Shown: piece by piece, positions 25,008 to 33,576 of the stretch
Position numbering within the stretch: the first letter of the stretch is position 1
How the letters are laid out: each line of letters begins with the position of its first letter
The notes under the pieces: generated by a model
Told to the model about the DNA's origin: nothing
Seen by the model: the letters and a program-made list of their open reading frames with translations, nothing else
Database searches by the model: none
From: Bradyrhizobium sp. CB1717
Lineage (GTDB): Bacteria > Pseudomonadota > Alphaproteobacteria > Rhizobiales > Xanthobacteraceae
Assembly: GCF_029714325.1 (NCBI RefSeq)
Contig: NZ_CP121666.1
Coordinates: 3,348,001 to 3,412,000, forward strand
Reading direction: 5' to 3'
DNA length: 64,000 nucleotides
Translations under genes and position numbers: made by a program

Positions 25008-25985
25008 ATGTCCGGACTATCGCGTCGTCTGCTGCTCGCCGGCGTTGCGCTTTGCTTCTCTGTTCCGGCCTTCGCGCAGTCGTGGCCGCAGCGGCCCGTG
25101 GCCGTCGTCGTGCCGCAGCCGGCGGGCAACAGCCCGGACGTGATGTGTCGCCTCATCACCGAAAAACTCTCGCGGACCTTCGGACAGCAGTTCGTCGTCG
25201 AGAATCGTCCGGGCGCCGCAAACCTTGTCGGCACCCAGGCGGTCGCCCGTGCAGCGCCAGACGGCTACACATTCCTGTTCGCCACGTCGGCGGCGCTCGT
25301 CACCAATCCCTACACGTTCAAGAAGCTCCCCTATGATCCCGTGAAGGACTTCGTGCCGGTCGCGATGGTGGCCAAGAGCAACCACGTCCTCCTCGTCAAT
25401 CCCGAGGTGAAGGCCAATACGCTGCCGGAATTGATCAAGCTCGAAAAATCGGCACCGGGTTCGCTGAGCCTCGCTGTCGACGGTGCGCGCAACCTCTCGG
25501 GCCTGATCGCTCAAGCGATCAACAAGAGCGCCGGGACCGGTTTTGTCCTCATCCCCTACAACACGACCACGAATGCTGTGCAGGACGCCATCTCGGGTCG
25601 CATCCAGGTGACGATCCAATCGGCATCGATCGCAGAGGCCTTCATCAAGGCAGGTACGCTGCGACCTGTTGCCGTTGCAGGTTCCAAACGGATTGACTCC
25701 CTGCCGGACGTTCCTGCAATCGCGGAGATGCTGCAAAGCGTCGATCTCCAGGGCTGGTTCATGTTCATGGCCCCGGTCGGCACGCCCGCCGACATCGTCG
25801 AGAAACTAAGCGCCGAGATCGCGCGCGCCTTGGAATCGTCCGATGTGCGCGAGCGCGCACCCACCCTCGGCTTCGATGTCCGTGTCGGCGATGCCGTGAC
25901 GACGGCAGGCGCAAAGCGCTTCCTCGAAGATCAGCTCGCCTCGTCCGGCAAGATCATCCAGGGACTTGGCATCGAGCCTGAATAG
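25008..25985 (+). CDS. Bug/TctC-family periplasmic substrate-binding protein
   Basis: A 325-residue binding protein with a signal peptide ending in AFA (residues 21-23) and the Bug opening WPQRPVAVVVPQPAGNSPDV. Further family motifs are VENRPGAANLVGTQAVARA and PDGYTFLF. Bug proteins deliver carboxylates to TctAB permeases, but no TctA or TctB gene is next to it, so it must work with a distant permease or as a sensor. A GGGAGG ribosome site precedes the ATG. Its place suggests an aromatic acid ligand for the preceding pathway. Confidence 0.87.
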   Translation: MSGLSRRLLLAGVALCFSVPAFAQSWPQRPVAVVVPQPAGNSPDVMCRLITEKLSRTFGQQFVVENRPGAANLVGTQAVARAAPDGYTFLFATSAALVTNPYTFKKLPYDPVKDFVPVAMVAKSNHVLLVNPEVKANTLPELIKLEKSAPGSLSLAVDGARNLSGLIAQAINKSAGTGFVLIPYNTTTNAVQDAISGRIQVTIQSASIAEAFIKAGTLRPVAVAGSKRIDSLPDVPAIAEMLQSVDLQGWFMFMAPVGTPADIVEKLSAEIARALESSDVRERAPTLGFDVRVGDAVTTAGAKRFLEDQLASSGKIIQGLGIEPE

Positions 25986-26109
25986 TGCGCTGCGGCGCGG
26001 GGGCGCTCTTCTGCATTTTTGCATCGTCAGCTCCTGCCTCCACTGCTTCTCAAATTGCCCGTAACCCGTCATTGTGCGGCTGCAACAACCACCTCGGGGG
26101 CAGCATCAC

Positions 26110-27573
26110 ATGTCGGACAAGGTCTCGCGTCGCCAGTTTGCCGCGCTGGCGGGATTGTCCGCGGCAGCAATCGCAAACCCTCTGGAGGGCGCTGGCGCCA
26201 GGCCGGCGGGCGCGGCCTCACGCGACAGCGGCTTTCCGGCGGGCTTTCTCTGGGGCACCGCGACCTCGTCCTATCAGGTCGAGGGCGCGGTCAACGAGGG
26301 CGGGCGAGGGGTCTCGATCTGGGACAAGTTCGTGCGCATCCCCGGGAAGATCGAGGACGGCACGACCGGCGACCGCGCCAATGAGCACTACCACCGCTAT
26401 AAGGAGGATATCGCGCTCATCAAGGAGCTCGGCTGCAAGGCCTATCGCTTCTCGATCGCCTGGCCGCGGGTGTTCCCGGATGGTGACGGCAAGCCGAATC
26501 CCAATGGCCTCGACTTCTACAATCGGCTCATCGACGAACTGCTCAGGAACGGCATCGAGCCGTGGGCGACGCTCTATCACTGGGATCTGCCGCAATCGCT
26601 GCAGGACCGCTTCGGCGGCTGGCGCTCGACCGAGACATGCAAGATCTTCGGCGACTATGCGGCCTATGTCGCCGAGCACCTGACCGATCGCGTGAAGAAC
26701 GTGTTCACGCTGAACGAGAGCGGCCGCTTCGTGCAGTTCGGCTATGGCCTTGGCATCGACGCGCCCGGCGTGACGCTGCCGCAACGAGAGGTCAACCAGG
26801 TCAGGCACAACAGCGCGCTCGCGCATGGGCTCGCGGTGCAGGCGGTGCGGGCCCATGGCCGCCGCGGCACCAGGGTGGGACCTGCCGAGAACATCGACGT
26901 CTGCGTTCCCGCCATCGATACGCCCGAGCATGTCCTTGCCGCCGAGATCGCGCTGCGCGAGATGAATGCCGGCTATCTCAACGTCATCATGGAAGGCCGT
27001 TACACCGACGCCTTCCTGAAATATGCCGGCGCCGATGCGCCGAAATACACCGACGCCGAATTGAAGATCATCTCCTCGCCGGTCGATTTCCTCGGCCTTA
27101 ACATCTATGCACCGCAGAACTATGTGGTGCCGTCCGAGGAGGACGCGGGCTTCAGGCCGCTGCCGATCCCGAAATCGTTCCCGCACATGAGTTCGGACTG
27201 GCTCCGCATCGCGCCAGAGACGATCTACTGGGTGCCGAAGCTTGCGGCGAAGATCTGGAAGACGGACGCGATTTACATCACCGAGAATGGCACCTCCGGC
27301 GACGATGTGGTCTCGCCCGACGGCAAGATCTACGACACCGACCGCATCATGTACCTGCGCAACTATCTCGCCCAGCTGCAGCGCGCCACCGCCGAAGGCG
27401 TGCCGGTACGTGGCTATTTCCTCTGGAGCCTGATGGACAACTTCGAATGGGTGTTCGGCCTCAGCAAGCGCTTCGGCCTCTACCACGTCAACTTCGACAC
27501 CCAGGTCCGCACCGCAAAGCTGAGCGCGAGTTTCTATCGCAACGTGATCGCGAAGAACGCGGCGGGGGTGTAG
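26110..27573 (+). CDS. GH1 family beta-glucosidase, Tat-exported
   Basis: A 487-residue glycoside hydrolase. The N-terminus SRRQFAALAGLSAAA is a twin-arginine signal, so the enzyme should be folded in the cytoplasm and exported. Catalytic Glu203 (acid/base, in TLNES) and Glu392 (nucleophile, in ITENG) are present, as are FLWGTATSSYQVEG and FLWSLMDNFEW. The usual TxNEP reads TLNES here, with Ser replacing Pro. It should cleave beta-glucosides in the periplasm. It stands alone and is followed by a dispersed repeat. Confidence 0.9.
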   Translation: MSDKVSRRQFAALAGLSAAAIANPLEGAGARPAGAASRDSGFPAGFLWGTATSSYQVEGAVNEGGRGVSIWDKFVRIPGKIEDGTTGDRANEHYHRYKEDIALIKELGCKAYRFSIAWPRVFPDGDGKPNPNGLDFYNRLIDELLRNGIEPWATLYHWDLPQSLQDRFGGWRSTETCKIFGDYAAYVAEHLTDRVKNVFTLNESGRFVQFGYGLGIDAPGVTLPQREVNQVRHNSALAHGLAVQAVRAHGRRGTRVGPAENIDVCVPAIDTPEHVLAAEIALREMNAGYLNVIMEGRYTDAFLKYAGADAPKYTDAELKIISSPVDFLGLNIYAPQNYVVPSEEDAGFRPLPIPKSFPHMSSDWLRIAPETIYWVPKLAAKIWKTDAIYITENGTSGDDVVSPDGKIYDTDRIMYLRNYLAQLQRATAEGVPVRGYFLWSLMDNFEWVFGLSKRFGLYHVNFDTQVRTAKLSASFYRNVIAKNAAGV

Positions 27574-27579
27574 CTCTTC

Positions 27580-27724
27580 TCCCTCTCCCCGTTCTTACGG
27601 GGAAAGGGTAGGGGTGAGGGGCTCTCTCCGCGAATCCATCTGTCACCGTCCTTGCCGAAGCTCCCCCTCACCCGGATTTTCCGCTGCGCGTAAAATCCGA
27701 CCTCTCCCCGCAAGCGGGGAGAGG
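27580..27724. repeat. Dispersed intergenic palindromic repeat, copy 3
   Basis: The left hairpin (27580-27604, CTCTCCCC and GGGGAAAG around a TTCTTA loop) and the perfect right hairpin at 27701-27724 bound the element. The core contains GGGTGAGGGG and CCCCTCACCC. The right end matches that of the repeat at 4041-4256. Confidence 0.7.
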
Positions 27725-27806
27725 CGAAGGGCAGAGGTCCCGCATTGACACCACTCTCCCCCTTATTCAAAACGTCCTCAACACTCATAACAAGAGGACA
27801 ACGCCC

Positions 27807-29039
27807 ATGACCGACGCGCTGATCATCGATACCTGCCGCACCCCGCGGGGCGTCGGCAAGGCCGGCAAGGGAGCACTGTCGGGCATTCATCCGCAGCAGC
27901 TGGGCGCAACCGTGCTGCGCGCGCTCGCCGATCGCACCGGCATCAATACCGCCGACGTCGACGACATCGTCTGGGGCTGCAGCGCGCAGGTCGCAACGCA
28001 AAGCGGCGATCTCGGCCGCATGTCGGCGCTCGATGCCGGCTATGACGTGCGCGCCAGCGCGGTGACGCTGGACCGCTTCTGCGGAAGCGGCATCACCAGC
28101 GTCAACATGGCGGCATCCTCGATCATGGCGGGCGCCGAAGACCTCGTCATCGCCGGCGGCTGCGAGATGATGTCGATGGAAGGACGGCGCGGCGGCGGGC
28201 CGATGATGATGGACTCCGGCAATCTGCGCCTGCGGGCAAAGCATCCGCAGTCGCATCAGGGCGTCTGCGCCGACGCGATCGCGACGCTGGAAGGCATCAC
28301 GCGACAGGACGTCGACGCGCTCGGGCTCGAAAGCCAGAAGCGCGCCGCGCACGCGATGGCGAACGGCCATTTCAAGAAGAGCCTCGTGCCCGTGCATCGC
28401 GAGGACGGCAGCCTCGCGCTCGACCACGAGGAATATCCGCGCCCGCAGACCACGATGGAAGGCCTCAGCAGCCTGAAGCCGGCGTTCCCCGCCATTGCCG
28501 ACTATGCGCTTGACGACAAGGGCACGACCTATCGCGGCCTGATCCTGCAGCAATATCCGGACCTGAAGATCGACTTCGTCCATCACGCCGGCAACTCGTC
28601 CGGCGTCGTCGACGGCGCCGCCGCGATCCTGCTGGCTTCGCCCGCCTATGCCAGGGCGCATGGCCTTAAAGCCCGCGCCCGTGTCGTCGCGATGGCGAAT
28701 ATGGGGGACTCGCCGACCCTGATGCTGAACGCGCCGGTGCCGGCGACGCGCAAGGTGCTGGCAAAGGCCGGGCTCTCCATCGACGACATCGACCTGTTCG
28801 AGATCAACGAGGCCTTTGCTGTGGTGGCGGAAAAATACATCCGCGACCTCAAGCTCGACCGCGCCAAGGTCAACGTCAATGGCGGCTCCATCGCGCTCGG
28901 CCATCCCATCGGCGCGACCGGCTCGATCCTGATCGGCACCGTGCTCGACGAGCTCGAGCGGCGCGACCTGAAGCGCGGTCTCGTCACCATGTGCGCCGCC
29001 GGCGGCATGGCGCCCGCCATCATCATCGAGCGCGTCTAA
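27807..29039 (+). CDS. Acetyl-CoA C-acyltransferase (thiolase)
   Basis: A 410-residue thiolase that condenses or cleaves acyl-CoA with CoA. The nucleophile is Cys92 in DRFCGSG; NEAFAVVAEK, GGSIALGHPIGATGS (active-site His) and the second catalytic Cys in TMCAAGGMAPA are all intact. Length fits the degradative and biosynthetic thiolases alike. It is a single gene with AGAGGA before the ATG. Fatty-acid oxidation or acetoacetyl-CoA formation are both possible. Confidence 0.9.
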   Translation: MTDALIIDTCRTPRGVGKAGKGALSGIHPQQLGATVLRALADRTGINTADVDDIVWGCSAQVATQSGDLGRMSALDAGYDVRASAVTLDRFCGSGITSVNMAASSIMAGAEDLVIAGGCEMMSMEGRRGGGPMMMDSGNLRLRAKHPQSHQGVCADAIATLEGITRQDVDALGLESQKRAAHAMANGHFKKSLVPVHREDGSLALDHEEYPRPQTTMEGLSSLKPAFPAIADYALDDKGTTYRGLILQQYPDLKIDFVHHAGNSSGVVDGAAAILLASPAYARAHGLKARARVVAMANMGDSPTLMLNAPVPATRKVLAKAGLSIDDIDLFEINEAFAVVAEKYIRDLKLDRAKVNVNGGSIALGHPIGATGSILIGTVLDELERRDLKRGLVTMCAAGGMAPAIIIERV

Positions 29040-29372
29040 CCTACCTCCTCTTCGCTTCTCCCCGTAAAAACGGGAGAAAAAGCCTCTGCAGTGCGATCCA
29101 ACCCTTATTTTTCAGGGTGAATCGCACGCGGTCGTTCGGTCGTCGCTTGTCGAAAGCCGCGAATCAGCTTTAGCAAGGTTGCGTGCGGGCCTTTGAAACA
29201 AGGTAAAATCCGCTGCCCGAGGCTTCTTTCGCTCCGGAAGTAGCTAAAAAGCAGGGTTTTTTGCCACAGGGGGCCAAAAAAGCCCGTAAAATCGCGACAA
29301 AACTGTGCAGAAGGCTATAGGCCTTCGCCGCTTGGTCTAATATGCAACCGGCAACGAATCAGAGGAGACACG
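29040..29372. other. Intergenic region before the HU gene
   Basis: No gene is visible. It begins with a small hairpin (29056-29078, TTCTCCCC and GGGAGAA arms) that may end the thiolase transcript. A second inverted repeat, GGGTTTTTTGCC with GGCCAAAAAAGCCC, lies at about 29254-29285. The A/T-rich stretch after it probably contains the HU promoter, but I cannot place it. Confidence 0.5.
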
Positions 29373-29675
29373 ATGCCAGCCCAAATGTCCAAATCGCAGT
29401 TGATCGAAAAGATTGCGACCGCCACCGAGCTTTCCAAGCGCGACGTCAAGAGCGTCATGGAGACGCTGACCGACGTCGGCCACAAGGAGCTCAAGAAGAA
29501 CGGCCTGTTCCTGGTGCCGGGCTTCGCCAAGTTCGTGGTCATCAAGAAGCCCGCGACGAAGGCGCGCAAGGGCACCAACCCGTTCACGGGTGAAGAGATG
29601 ATGTTCAAGGCCAAGCCGGCCCGGAAGATCGTCCGCGCCCGCCCGGTCAAGGCTGCCAAGGACGCCGTGGCCTGA
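29373..29675 (+). CDS. HU-family DNA-binding protein
   Basis: A 100-residue histone-like protein. It has the dimer helices (KSQLIEKIATATELSKRDV), the GFAKFVVIKKPATKARKG arm region and the NPFTGEEM motif in place of the usual NPxTGE. The C-terminus is an extra Lys/Arg/Ala-rich tail that could add DNA contacts. AGAGGAG lies before the ATG. A strong terminator follows at once, so it is monocistronic. Confidence 0.9.
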   Translation: MPAQMSKSQLIEKIATATELSKRDVKSVMETLTDVGHKELKKNGLFLVPGFAKFVVIKKPATKARKGTNPFTGEEMMFKAKPARKIVRARPVKAAKDAVA

Positions 29676-29682
29676 TAAACGC

Positions 29683-29716
29683 AAAGGCCCCCTCGCAACG
29701 AGGGGGCCTTTTATTT
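29683..29716 (+). terminator. Rho-independent terminator after HU gene
   Basis: AAAGGCCCCCTCG and CGAGGGGGCCTTT form a long GC-rich stem with a three-base CAA loop, followed by a T-rich TTTTATTT. It starts five bases after the HU stop. Confidence 0.9.
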
Positions 29717-29747
29717 GGGGCAGCCGCGAGGGCCTGAGACGGAGGGC

Positions 29748-29903
29748 TCAACCCTTGCGGCGCTTCACCCGGACCGGGACCGGCTGAAGCCGCGGCCCGG
29801 GGCCTGCGAGCGCATCGCGAACCCGGTCGATGGCGCGATCGAGCAGCTGGCGCAGCCGCTGCGTTTTCCGCGATCTCTTCGCTTCTTCCAGCAGTTTCTT
29901 CAT
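29748..29903 (-). CDS. 51-residue basic microprotein coupled to lon
   Basis: The product begins MKKLLEEAKRSRKTQRLRQL and ends in RVKRRKG. It is very basic, with a helical first half and a Gly/Pro-rich tail. Its ATG lies five bases after the lon stop, and its GGAG ribosome site is within the last lon codons, so it is probably translated by coupling. I do not recognise it. A Lon partner or nucleic-acid-binding peptide are guesses. Confidence 0.5.
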   Translation of the reverse strand: MKKLLEEAKRSRKTQRLRQLLDRAIDRVRDALAGPGPRLQPVPVRVKRRKG

Positions 29904-29907
29904 CGCA

Positions 29908-32325
29908 TCACTCCGCCGCTTCGACCTTCGCATCGACGTTCGCATTGACTTGGGCTGCCGCCGGCTCGAGCGCTGCGGCGATGGCCTCGTCGACGCGCTC
30001 CAGCCAGATGAATTCCAAATTGTCCCGTGCGCTCTGCGGGATGTCGTCATAGTCCCGCTTGTTGCGCGCCGGCAGCATCACCCGCTTCAGGCCGGCGGCG
30101 GCCGCAGCCACCACCTTCTCCTTGATGCCGCCGACCGGCAGCACCAGGCCGCGCAGCGAGATCTCGCCGGTCATCGCGGTGTCGCTGCGCACCGTACGAT
30201 TGGTGAGCAGTGACGTCAGCGCCGTGAACATGGCGACGCCTGCGCTCGGTCCGTCCTTCGGGGTCGCACCCGCCGGAACGTGGACGTGGATGTCGCTCTT
30301 CTCGAACAGCTGGGGATCGATGCCGAGCTGGTTGGCTCTGCTCTTCACCAGCGTCAGCGCAGCCTGCACGCTCTCGCGCATGACCTCGCCGAGCTGGCCG
30401 GTCAGGATCATGCCGCCGCGGCCGGGCACGCGCGAGGCCTCGATGAACAGGATGTCGCCGCCGACCGGCGTCCAGGCAAGGCCGGTGGCCACGCCCGGAA
30501 TGCTGGTGCGCTGCGCGATCTCGCCCTCGAAGCGCGGCTGGCCGAGCACCGTGGCGATGTCCTTCGGGCTCACCACGACCTTCGCAGCCGTGCCTTCGGC
30601 GATCTGCACCGCGGCGTGCCGGAACACCTTGCCGATCTCGCGCTCGAGGTTACGCACGCCGGCCTCGCGGGTGTAGCCCTTGACGATCAGCTTCAAGGCC
30701 TCCGGCTCGATCTCGGCCTGCTCGGCCGAGAGGCCATTGGCCTCGAGCTGCCGCCGCACCAGGTAGCGCCGCGCGATCTCCAGCTTCTCGTCCTCGGTGT
30801 AACCGGCGAGGCTGATCAGCTCCATGCGGTCCAGCAGCGGACCCGGGATCTGGTCCAGCATGTTGGCGGTCGCGATGAACACCACGCGCGACAGGTCGAA
30901 GGGCACGCCCAGGTAATTGTCCCGGAACGTCCCGTTCTGCTCGGGGTCGAGCACCTCCAGCATGGCAGCGGAGGGATCGCCCTGCACGCCACGGCCCATC
31001 TTGTCGATCTCATCCAGCATCATGACGCAGTTGCGGCTGCCTGCCTTCTTGATGCCCTGGATGATGTTGCCGGGCAGCGCGCCGATATAGGTACGCCGGT
31101 GACCGCGGATCTCGGCCTCGTCATGCACGCCGCCCAGGCTGACGCGCACGAAGGGGCGATCCATCGCGCGTGCGATGGACTGGCCGAGCGAGGTCTTGCC
31201 GACGCCGGGCGGGCCGACGAAGCACAGGATCGGGGCCTTGCCCTGCGGGGCGAGCTTGCGCACCGCCAGATATTCGATGATCCGGCTCTTGATCTTCTCC
31301 AGGCCAAAGTGATCGGCATCGAGGATGCGCCGCGCCTCCTTGATGTCGATCGGCTTCTCCGCGGGCAGCGCCCAGGGCAGCTCGATCAGCCAGTCGAGAT
31401 AGGTGCGGACCATGCCGGCTTCGCCGGCCGCCTCGGGCATGCGCTCGTAGCGGCGCAGCTCCTTCTTGGCATGCGCCTCCGCTTCCGGCGGCATGTTGGC
31501 CTTGGCGATCGCGGCCGTCAGCTCGGTGACCTCAGCGGCCTTGCCGTCGCCTTCGCCCAGCTGGCGCTGGATGGTCGCCATCTGCTCGCGCAGGATCGCC
31601 TCGCGCTGCCGCTCGTCGAACGTGGCGCGGGTCTTCTGGCCGATTTCATTAGTGATGCGCAGCACCTCCAGCCGCTCGGCCAGATGCTTCGACACCTTCT
31701 CGACGCGTAGCGCGAGGTCGATGGTTTCCAGCACCTCCTGCTTGTCCTGCGGCTTGATGTCCATGAACGAGGTCGCCAGATCCGCCAGCGCGCCGGGCGC
31801 GCTCGTGCCCTGGAACATCGCGGCCAGCTCGGGCGGCGCCTGCGGCAGCAGCTCGATCGCCTCGATGGCCTGGCGCTGCAGGTTCAACGCGCGCGCCTCG
31901 ATCTCGGGCGAGGTCGTGGTCGGCTCAGGAATTTGCTGGATGCGCGCGGCCGGGAACGGCGTCCCCGGCAGGAAGTCGAGGATGCGCGCGCGCTGCACGC
32001 CCTGGCAGACGATGTGATGCGTGCCGTCGGGCGCGGTGATGTAGCGCACGATGTTGGCGATGGTCGCGACCCGGTAGAGATCGTCGGGGCCGGGCTCCTC
32101 GATCTCGGGGCTGCGCTGCAGGACGATGCCGACCGGGCGCTGCTCGCGCAGCGCCTGCTGCGCGGCGGCGATGGACTTCGCGCGGCCGATCGCGATCGGC
32201 GCGATGGCGCCGGGGAACAGCACCATCTCGCGCACGGGGATGATGATCAGTGCGTCCTCGGGAATCTTCACGTCGGAGCCGTTTTGGGAATTGGTCTGTG
32301 CGGTATTCATCTGTTCGGTGGCCAT
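29908..32325 (-). CDS. lon: ATP-dependent protease Lon
   Basis: An 805-residue LonA protease that degrades misfolded and regulatory proteins in the cytosol. It has the N-terminal substrate domain (VREMVLFPGAIAP), an AAA+ module with Walker A GPPGVGKTS (371-379) and Walker B CVMMLDEID, and a C-terminal Ser-Lys protease domain with Ser694 in PKDGPSAG and Lys735 in GGIKEK. It starts eight bases after the hsp20 stop, so the two stress genes form an operon. Relative to E. coli Lon it has an acidic, Ala-rich C-terminus ending KVEAAE. Rhizobia often have a second Lon, so this may be an accessory copy. Confidence 0.94.
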   Translation of the reverse strand: MATEQMNTAQTNSQNGSDVKIPEDALIIIPVREMVLFPGAIAPIAIGRAKSIAAAQQALREQRPVGIVLQRSPEIEEPGPDDLYRVATIANIVRYITAPDGTHHIVCQGVQRARILDFLPGTPFPAARIQQIPEPTTTSPEIEARALNLQRQAIEAIELLPQAPPELAAMFQGTSAPGALADLATSFMDIKPQDKQEVLETIDLALRVEKVSKHLAERLEVLRITNEIGQKTRATFDERQREAILREQMATIQRQLGEGDGKAAEVTELTAAIAKANMPPEAEAHAKKELRRYERMPEAAGEAGMVRTYLDWLIELPWALPAEKPIDIKEARRILDADHFGLEKIKSRIIEYLAVRKLAPQGKAPILCFVGPPGVGKTSLGQSIARAMDRPFVRVSLGGVHDEAEIRGHRRTYIGALPGNIIQGIKKAGSRNCVMMLDEIDKMGRGVQGDPSAAMLEVLDPEQNGTFRDNYLGVPFDLSRVVFIATANMLDQIPGPLLDRMELISLAGYTEDEKLEIARRYLVRRQLEANGLSAEQAEIEPEALKLIVKGYTREAGVRNLEREIGKVFRHAAVQIAEGTAAKVVVSPKDIATVLGQPRFEGEIAQRTSIPGVATGLAWTPVGGDILFIEASRVPGRGGMILTGQLGEVMRESVQAALTLVKSRANQLGIDPQLFEKSDIHVHVPAGATPKDGPSAGVAMFTALTSLLTNRTVRSDTAMTGEISLRGLVLPVGGIKEKVVAAAAAGLKRVMLPARNKRDYDDIPQSARDNLEFIWLERVDEAIAAALEPAAAQVNANVDAKVEAAE

Positions 32326-32333
32326 GATCGACC

Positions 32334-32717
32334 TCAGGATTTGGCGAGGCGCAGTGCGACGCAGCCGTCCATCACGAAACGGCTGATGGCGTAGCGGCCA
32401 AGGGGCAGCGCGATGCGGCGCTCAAAACGCCCCTGCGGCAGCTCGAGCCGGTGGATGCGGGCGTTGCGAAGCTCCGGCGGAAGCGTGCGCTGGCCGGAGA
32501 TCACGAGCACGCCGTCATGGATGACGGTCTCGACATTGTCCGGATTGACGCCGGGAAGCGCGACCAGGATCAAAAGCTCATGCTCGGTCTCGAGCACGTC
32601 GATCGGCGGCTCCCAGCAGGCTTCCTGGCGACCGAACTGGTGCCGCAGCCGTTCGGCGCGGGTCAGCGAGTCCAGGGCTTCGGACAGCATCCAGTCGAGG
32701 GGATTTTTGGGTTGCAT
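32334..32717 (-). CDS. Hsp20 family small heat-shock protein
   Basis: A 127-residue chaperone with an alpha-crystallin domain: PPIDVLETEHELLILVALPG, then DNVETVIHDGVLVISGQR and FERRIALP. The C-terminal I-x-I motif is not obvious; the tail reads VALRLAKS. The ATG at 32717 gives a short N-terminal arm. It leads the hsp20-lon-microprotein operon, fitting joint heat or misfolding control. Confidence 0.83.
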   Translation of the reverse strand: MQPKNPLDWMLSEALDSLTRAERLRHQFGRQEACWEPPIDVLETEHELLILVALPGVNPDNVETVIHDGVLVISGQRTLPPELRNARIHRLELPQGRFERRIALPLGRYAISRFVMDGCVALRLAKS

Positions 32718-32822
32718 GATGCGGACTCGGGGGCTGGGAAAGCCTGCATATGGGGCTGGTTCCCCGGAAATCCAGTGCAGTGGCGCTGACGTGCCATGCG
32801 CCATCGTGCGATCCAACAAGCA

Positions 32823-32847
32823 AACGCCGCGGCCCGGCCGCGGCGTT
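32823..32847 (-). terminator. Candidate terminator after the DUF892 gene
   Basis: On the minus strand AACGCCGCGGCC pairs with GGCCGCGGCGTT, followed by TTTGCTTG. It lies 20 bases after the DUF892 stop and before the hsp20 gene. The T-run is short, so strength is uncertain. Confidence 0.55.
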
Positions 32848-32866
32848 CTGTCATCACAGCGCGGCA

Positions 32867-33430
32867 TCAGGCAGCGGCGCGGTACTCGTCTTCCGCTTCG
32901 AGGTTGATGACGGAGGTGGCAAGCTCCGTCAGCGTGCGATCGGTCGCCTCTTCCTCGTCCAGCGTCTCCTGGAGCAGCCTTGCTGCGTCCTGCATGCCGA
33001 GCTCCTCGGCCCAGGTGCGCAACGTGCCGTAGCGGGAGATCTCATAATGCTCGACCGATTGCGCCGCTGCGAGCAGTCCGGCGTCGAGGGCGGGGGCTCC
33101 CTTGAACTCCTTCATGATCTCGGCGCCCTCGTCCGCGATGCCGTTGATGGCCTCGCAAGGCTTGCCGCGTGCGGGCTTGCCCAGCATCTTGAAGATCTGG
33201 TCGAGACGCTTGACCTGACCCTGGGTCTCGCGCAGATGCTTGTTGAAGGCGGCCGTGAGGTCCTTCGACTGCGCGGCCTTGGCCATCTTGGGCAGGGTCT
33301 TGATGATCTTGTTCTCGGCGAAATAGATGTCTTTCAGCGTTGCCAGGAACAGGTCGCTGAGCATCTTCGGCGCCTGACGCGGCCGGCGAGCCGCGGTCTT
33401 GCTCGTGCGTTTCTTCGCTCGTTTAGCCAT
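32867..33430 (-). CDS. DUF892 (YciF-like) ferritin-like protein
   Basis: A 187-residue four-helix protein with a basic Lys/Arg-rich N-terminus (MAKRAKKRTSK) and then the DUF892 pattern DLFLATLKDIYFAENKIIK, HLRETQGQVKRLDQIF and SVEHYEISRYGTLRTWA. The Glu and His residues in these helices can bind a diiron site. The family is induced by stress in enterics (YciF). GAGGAGG lies before the ATG. The basic tail might bind DNA. Confidence 0.85.
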   Translation of the reverse strand: MAKRAKKRTSKTAARRPRQAPKMLSDLFLATLKDIYFAENKIIKTLPKMAKAAQSKDLTAAFNKHLRETQGQVKRLDQIFKMLGKPARGKPCEAINGIADEGAEIMKEFKGAPALDAGLLAAAQSVEHYEISRYGTLRTWAEELGMQDAARLLQETLDEEEATDRTLTELATSVINLEAEDEYRAAA

Positions 33431-33576
33431 ACATCCTCCTCTTGAGGTGACACGGGAAGGCGTCGCCTTCCTCAAATCCACAGCCGATCAAGAGTCGGGA
33501 TGAGCAAATGTTCCTCGCGAAGGCGGCCGCGAGCCGCTATGGCTTCCTGCCTGAGCTACGCCAGAGACGCTTTCCA

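Noticed and set aside
29254..29285. GGGTTTTTTGCC inverted repeat considered as a riboswitch or small RNA.
   Set aside because: The structure is short and imperfect, with no recognised riboswitch core; noted only as part of the intergenic region.
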